Shown here: positions 61,818-64,000 of the stretch, piece by piece | Layout of the letters: every line of letters begins with the position of its first letter | How positions within the stretch are numbered: position 1 is the stretch's first letter | From: DATARH01 sp036489765 | Lineage (GTDB): Bacteria; Pseudomonadota; Alphaproteobacteria; ATCC43930; CGMCC-115725 | DNA length: 64,000 nucleotides | Direction: 5' to 3' | Assembly: GCA_036489765.1 (NCBI GenBank) | Contig: DASXFE010000018.1 | Span: 1 to 64,000, forward strand | The notes under the pieces: generated by a model | The model's input: only the letters and a program-made list of their open reading frames with translations | Databases searched by the model: none | Told to the model about the DNA's origin: nothing | Made by a program: the position numbers and the translations under genes

Positions 61818-62094
61818 AGCGCGTCACGTTGAGATAAGGGCTGGGTTGCTCCACCTGCCGCAGCTCATAGGCGAGCTGCATCCCGAGCCAGGTTTCCGCG
61901 GTGCTGCCAAACGCCTTTTCGAGGCGCAGGGCCATCTCAAGGGAAATGCCGCTGTGGCCATTCAGCGGTTCCGACAGGGCCTTGCGCGTGATCCCCAATC
62001 CTTCCGCCGCCTGTGTGACGGAGAGGCCGAGAGGCTCGAGACACTCATCCCGGAGAATCTCGCGGGGATGCGGCGGGTTGTGCATCCTCGGCAT
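61789..62094 (-). CDS. HigA-family antitoxin / XRE-type regulator, without partner toxin
   Basis: This 101-residue protein matches the HigA/VapI group: NPPHPREILRDECLEPLGLS, a helix-turn-helix with VTQAAEGLGITRKALSEPLNGH, and SLEMALRLEKAFGSTAETWL with MQLAYELRQ. In typical loci a HigB toxin gene precedes the antitoxin, but only 36 bases separate it from topA, so no toxin gene exists. It occupies the place of the missing rnr 5' end. It may be a solitary transcription regulator. Confidence 0.85.
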   Translation of the reverse strand: MPRMHNPPHPREILRDECLEPLGLSVTQAAEGLGITRKALSEPLNGHSGISLEMALRLEKAFGSTAETWLGMQLAYELRQVEQPSPYLNVTRFAEPNPARG

Positions 62095-62130
62095 CGCTCA
62101 AAATCCCTCGCGGGGCATCGTGACGCCCAT

Positions 62131-64000
62131 TCAAGCGTTCGAAGAATTGGTCTTTCTTGCTGTCGCCTTCTTGGCGGCGGGCTTGCGCGCCGCGGGCTCT
62201 GCCGCCCGCTTGGGTTTTGCGGCAGTCTTCGGCTTTGCCGCAGTCTTGGCTGCCGGTGCCGCCTTCTTGGCGGCTGGCACAGCTTTCCTTGCGGCTGGCG
62301 TCGCCTTGGCGGCTGCGCGTCTGCCGCCGCCGCCGCCGCGGGTCGCCTTGCCCTTCTCTGCGAGGAGCGCGATGGCCTCGTCGCGCGAGAATAGTTCGGG
62401 GTCGGCCGCGCGCGGGAGCGAGGCTAGCGTCGCGCCGGTCGAGACGTAGGGGCCGAAGCGGCCGCGGTAGAGGCCGATCTTGCCGCCATCGGGGTGTTCG
62501 CCCAGTTCGCGGAGGAGCTGCGGTCCGCGGCGCTGCCCGGTTTTCGCCTCGGCCAGCACGGTCACGGCGCGGTTCAGCCCGATCGTCAGCACATCGTCGT
62601 CGCCGCCGAGCGAGGTGTAGCTGCTGCCATGCTTCAGATACGCGCCGAACCGGCCGATCCCGGCATTGATCTGCTCGCCGGTTTCGGGATGGCTGCCGAT
62701 CTCGCGCGGCAAAGCGAGGAGCCGGGCAGCCATGTCGAGCGTCACCGCCGCGGGGTCCATGCCTTTGAGCAGGGCGACCCGTTTCGGCTTGGTGCCGTTG
62801 CTGCCTTCGCCGAGCTGGAGGTAATGCCCGTAAGGGCCCTTCTTCAGTGCGATCGGCTGGCCCGTCGCGGGATCGTTGCCGAGCGCCGTGTCGGTCGCCG
62901 TCTCCGGCGCCTCGCTGCTGTCGACGCCAAAGGCGCGGGTGTAGCGGCAGTTCGGATAATTCGAGCAGCCGATGAACGCACCGTACTTGCCGAGTTTCAG
63001 CGCCAGCCGGCCGTCGCCGCATACCGGGCAGGCGCGGGGGTCTTTGCCGGTGCCGTCGTCGCGGAAGAAATGGCTGCCGAGCCCGTCGTCAAGCGCGGTC
63101 AGCACCTGCTTGACCGTCAGCTCCCGGGTACCATCGATCGCGCCGGAGAAGTCCTGCCAGAATTTGCGCAGCACCTCCTTCCAGTCGATCTTGCCGTCGG
63201 AAATGTCGTCGAGCTGGTTTTCGAGGTCGGCGGTGAAGTTGTATTCGACGTAGCGCTCGAAAAAGCTCGTCAGGAACGCCGTCACGAGCCGGCCGCGGTC
63301 CTCGGGGACGAAGCGGCGCTTGTCGAGCTTGACGTAGTCGCGATCCTGCAGGACCTGCAGGATCGAGGCATAGGTCGAGGGCCGGCCGATCCCCAATTCC
63401 TCGAGCTTTTTGACGAGGCTCGCCTCGGTATAGCGCGGCGGCGGCTGGGTGAAGTGCTGGCTCGGGGTGACCGGACCGCGGCCGAGCGCATCTTTCGCCT
63501 GCATCGCCGGGAGGCGGCGGCCTTCGTCGTCGCCCTCCGGGTCGTCGCGGTCTTCCTGATAGAGCTTGAGGAACCCGTCGAAGACGATCGTCGACCCGGT
63601 CGCGCGCAGCCGTGTCTTGCCGGTGCGGTCGGCGATGTCGACGGCGACCTGGTCGAGCACCGCCGATTCCATCTGGCTCGCGACGGTGCGTTTCCAGATC
63701 AGCTCATAGAGGCGGCGCTGCTCGGCGTCGACATAGCAGGCGACGTCGTCGGGCTTGCGCGACAGGTCGGTCGGGCGCACGGCCTCATGCGCCTCCTGCG
63801 CGTTCTTCGCGGGGCTGCGATAGACCCGCGGCGAACCCGGCAAATAGCGCTGACCGAACTCGTCGCCGATCAGCCGGCGCGTCGCGGCGATCGCCTCGCC
63901 GGCGATCGCGACGCCGTCGGTACGCATATAGGTGATGAGGCCGACGGTCTCGCCGGCGAGGTCGACGCCTTCGTAGAGCCGCTGTGCGATCCGCATCGTC
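62131..64000 (-). CDS. topA: DNA topoisomerase I (5' end outside window)
   Basis: The open frame continues beyond the right edge, so this is the 3' part of topA, which relaxes negative supercoils. Visible are the active-site-proximal DGVAIAGEAIAATRRLIGDEF with HEAVRPTDLSRKP, the SLVKKLEELGIGRPSTYASI segment and CxxC zinc-binding repeats (ACPVCGDGRLALKLGKYGAF). The tail after about residue 540 is Lys/Ala-rich (AAKPKTAAKPKRAAEPAARK), typical of alphaproteobacterial TopA. It reads towards the HigA-type gene and rnr. Confidence 0.95.
   Translation of the reverse strand, partial: TMRIAQRLYEGVDLAGETVGLITYMRTDGVAIAGEAIAATRRLIGDEFGQRYLPGSPRVYRSPAKNAQEAHEAVRPTDLSRKPDDVACYVDAEQRRLYELIWKRTVASQMESAVLDQVAVDIADRTGKTRLRATGSTIVFDGFLKLYQEDRDDPEGDDEGRRLPAMQAKDALGRGPVTPSQHFTQPPPRYTEASLVKKLEELGIGRPSTYASILQVLQDRDYVKLDKRRFVPEDRGRLVTAFLTSFFERYVEYNFTADLENQLDDISDGKIDWKEVLRKFWQDFSGAIDGTRELTVKQVLTALDDGLGSHFFRDDGTGKDPRACPVCGDGRLALKLGKYGAFIGCSNYPNCRYTRAFGVDSSEAPETATDTALGNDPATGQPIALKKGPYGHYLQLGEGSNGTKPKRVALLKGMDPAAVTLDMAARLLALPREIGSHPETGEQINAGIGRFGAYLKHGSSYTSLGGDDDVLTIGLNRAVTVLAEAKTGQRRGPQLLRELGEHPDGGKIGLYRGRFGPYVSTGATLASLPRAADPELFSRDEAIALLAEKGKATRGGGGGRRAAAKATPAARKAVPAAKKAAPAAKTAAKPKTAAKPKRAAEPAARKPAAKKATARKTNSSNA

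Overview
The window is a GC-rich (roughly two thirds G+C) chromosomal segment of an alphaproteobacterium, most likely a Rhodospirillales-type lineage. The evidence is the set of housekeeping neighbourhoods: mltG-yicC-gmk, pdxA/rsmA/surA/lptD/lptG/lptF, hdaA, ppk-ppx-rnd-aspS, divK-pleD-rpmG and rnr-topA. DivK, PleD, HdaA, an EipB-like protein and a tiny aa3-oxidase subunit IV are alphaproteobacterial hallmarks. No rRNA, tRNA or CRISPR array was recognised. The species cannot be named from this sequence.

Positions 1 to about 19,040 are the late region of a prophage, all on the + strand; terminase, integrase and repressor genes must lie left of the window. The order is: tail-fibre-like fragment, portal, prohead protease/scaffold, major capsid, head-tail adaptor, HK97-gp10-like protein, tail terminator, tail tube, two overlapping tail-assembly chaperone frames, tape measure, distal tail (DUF2460), hub (DUF2163), NlpC/P60 peptidase, tip protein in two pieces, fibre-like proteins, then a lysis block (coiled-coil membrane protein, GH25 lysozyme, 59-residue membrane protein, three small lipoproteins). 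The DUF2460-DUF2163-NlpC/P60-tip order is that of gene transfer agents, but fibres and a lysis block make this look like a GTA-related siphovirus. Between portal and protease sits a lower-GC patch (about 1.77-2.54 kb) holding a frameshifted Cys-rich tail of the portal and a separate 129-residue gene of unknown function; it is the most foreign-looking part of the window.

From 19.1 kb on the genes are chromosomal. A + strand block (fabD, fabG, acpP, fabF, mltG, yicC, gmk) covers fatty-acid synthesis, cell-wall glycan release and guanylate synthesis. A - strand block (lptF, lptG, lptD, surA, pdxA, rsmA) covers LPS export, outer-membrane protein folding, vitamin B6 synthesis and 16S rRNA methylation. 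Then come pepA-holC-ndk (+), a 41-codon CoxIV-like gene and purN (-), and a tightly overlapped + strand operon (DUF2066 protein, CDP-alcohol phosphatidyltransferase, AI-2E-type permease, hdaA). A - strand set (SixA-like phosphatase, 2-hydroxyacid dehydrogenase, Gfo/Idh oxidoreductase) separates hdaA from ppk-ppx. After that follow an APC permease, rnd, a nitronate monooxygenase, aspS, an EipB-like protein, dinB with a ROK kinase, divK-pleD, rpmG, an S41 peptidase, an N-terminally short rnr, an orphan HigA-type regulator, and topA running off the right edge.

The points most worth following up are the portal tail and its cargo gene, the probable -1 frameshift in the tail chaperone, exported fibre-like prophage proteins, a hairpin over the start of the last lysis lipoprotein, a two-copy palindromic intergenic repeat that supplies a stop codon, and the truncated RNase R whose missing N-terminus is occupied by an orphan antitoxin gene.
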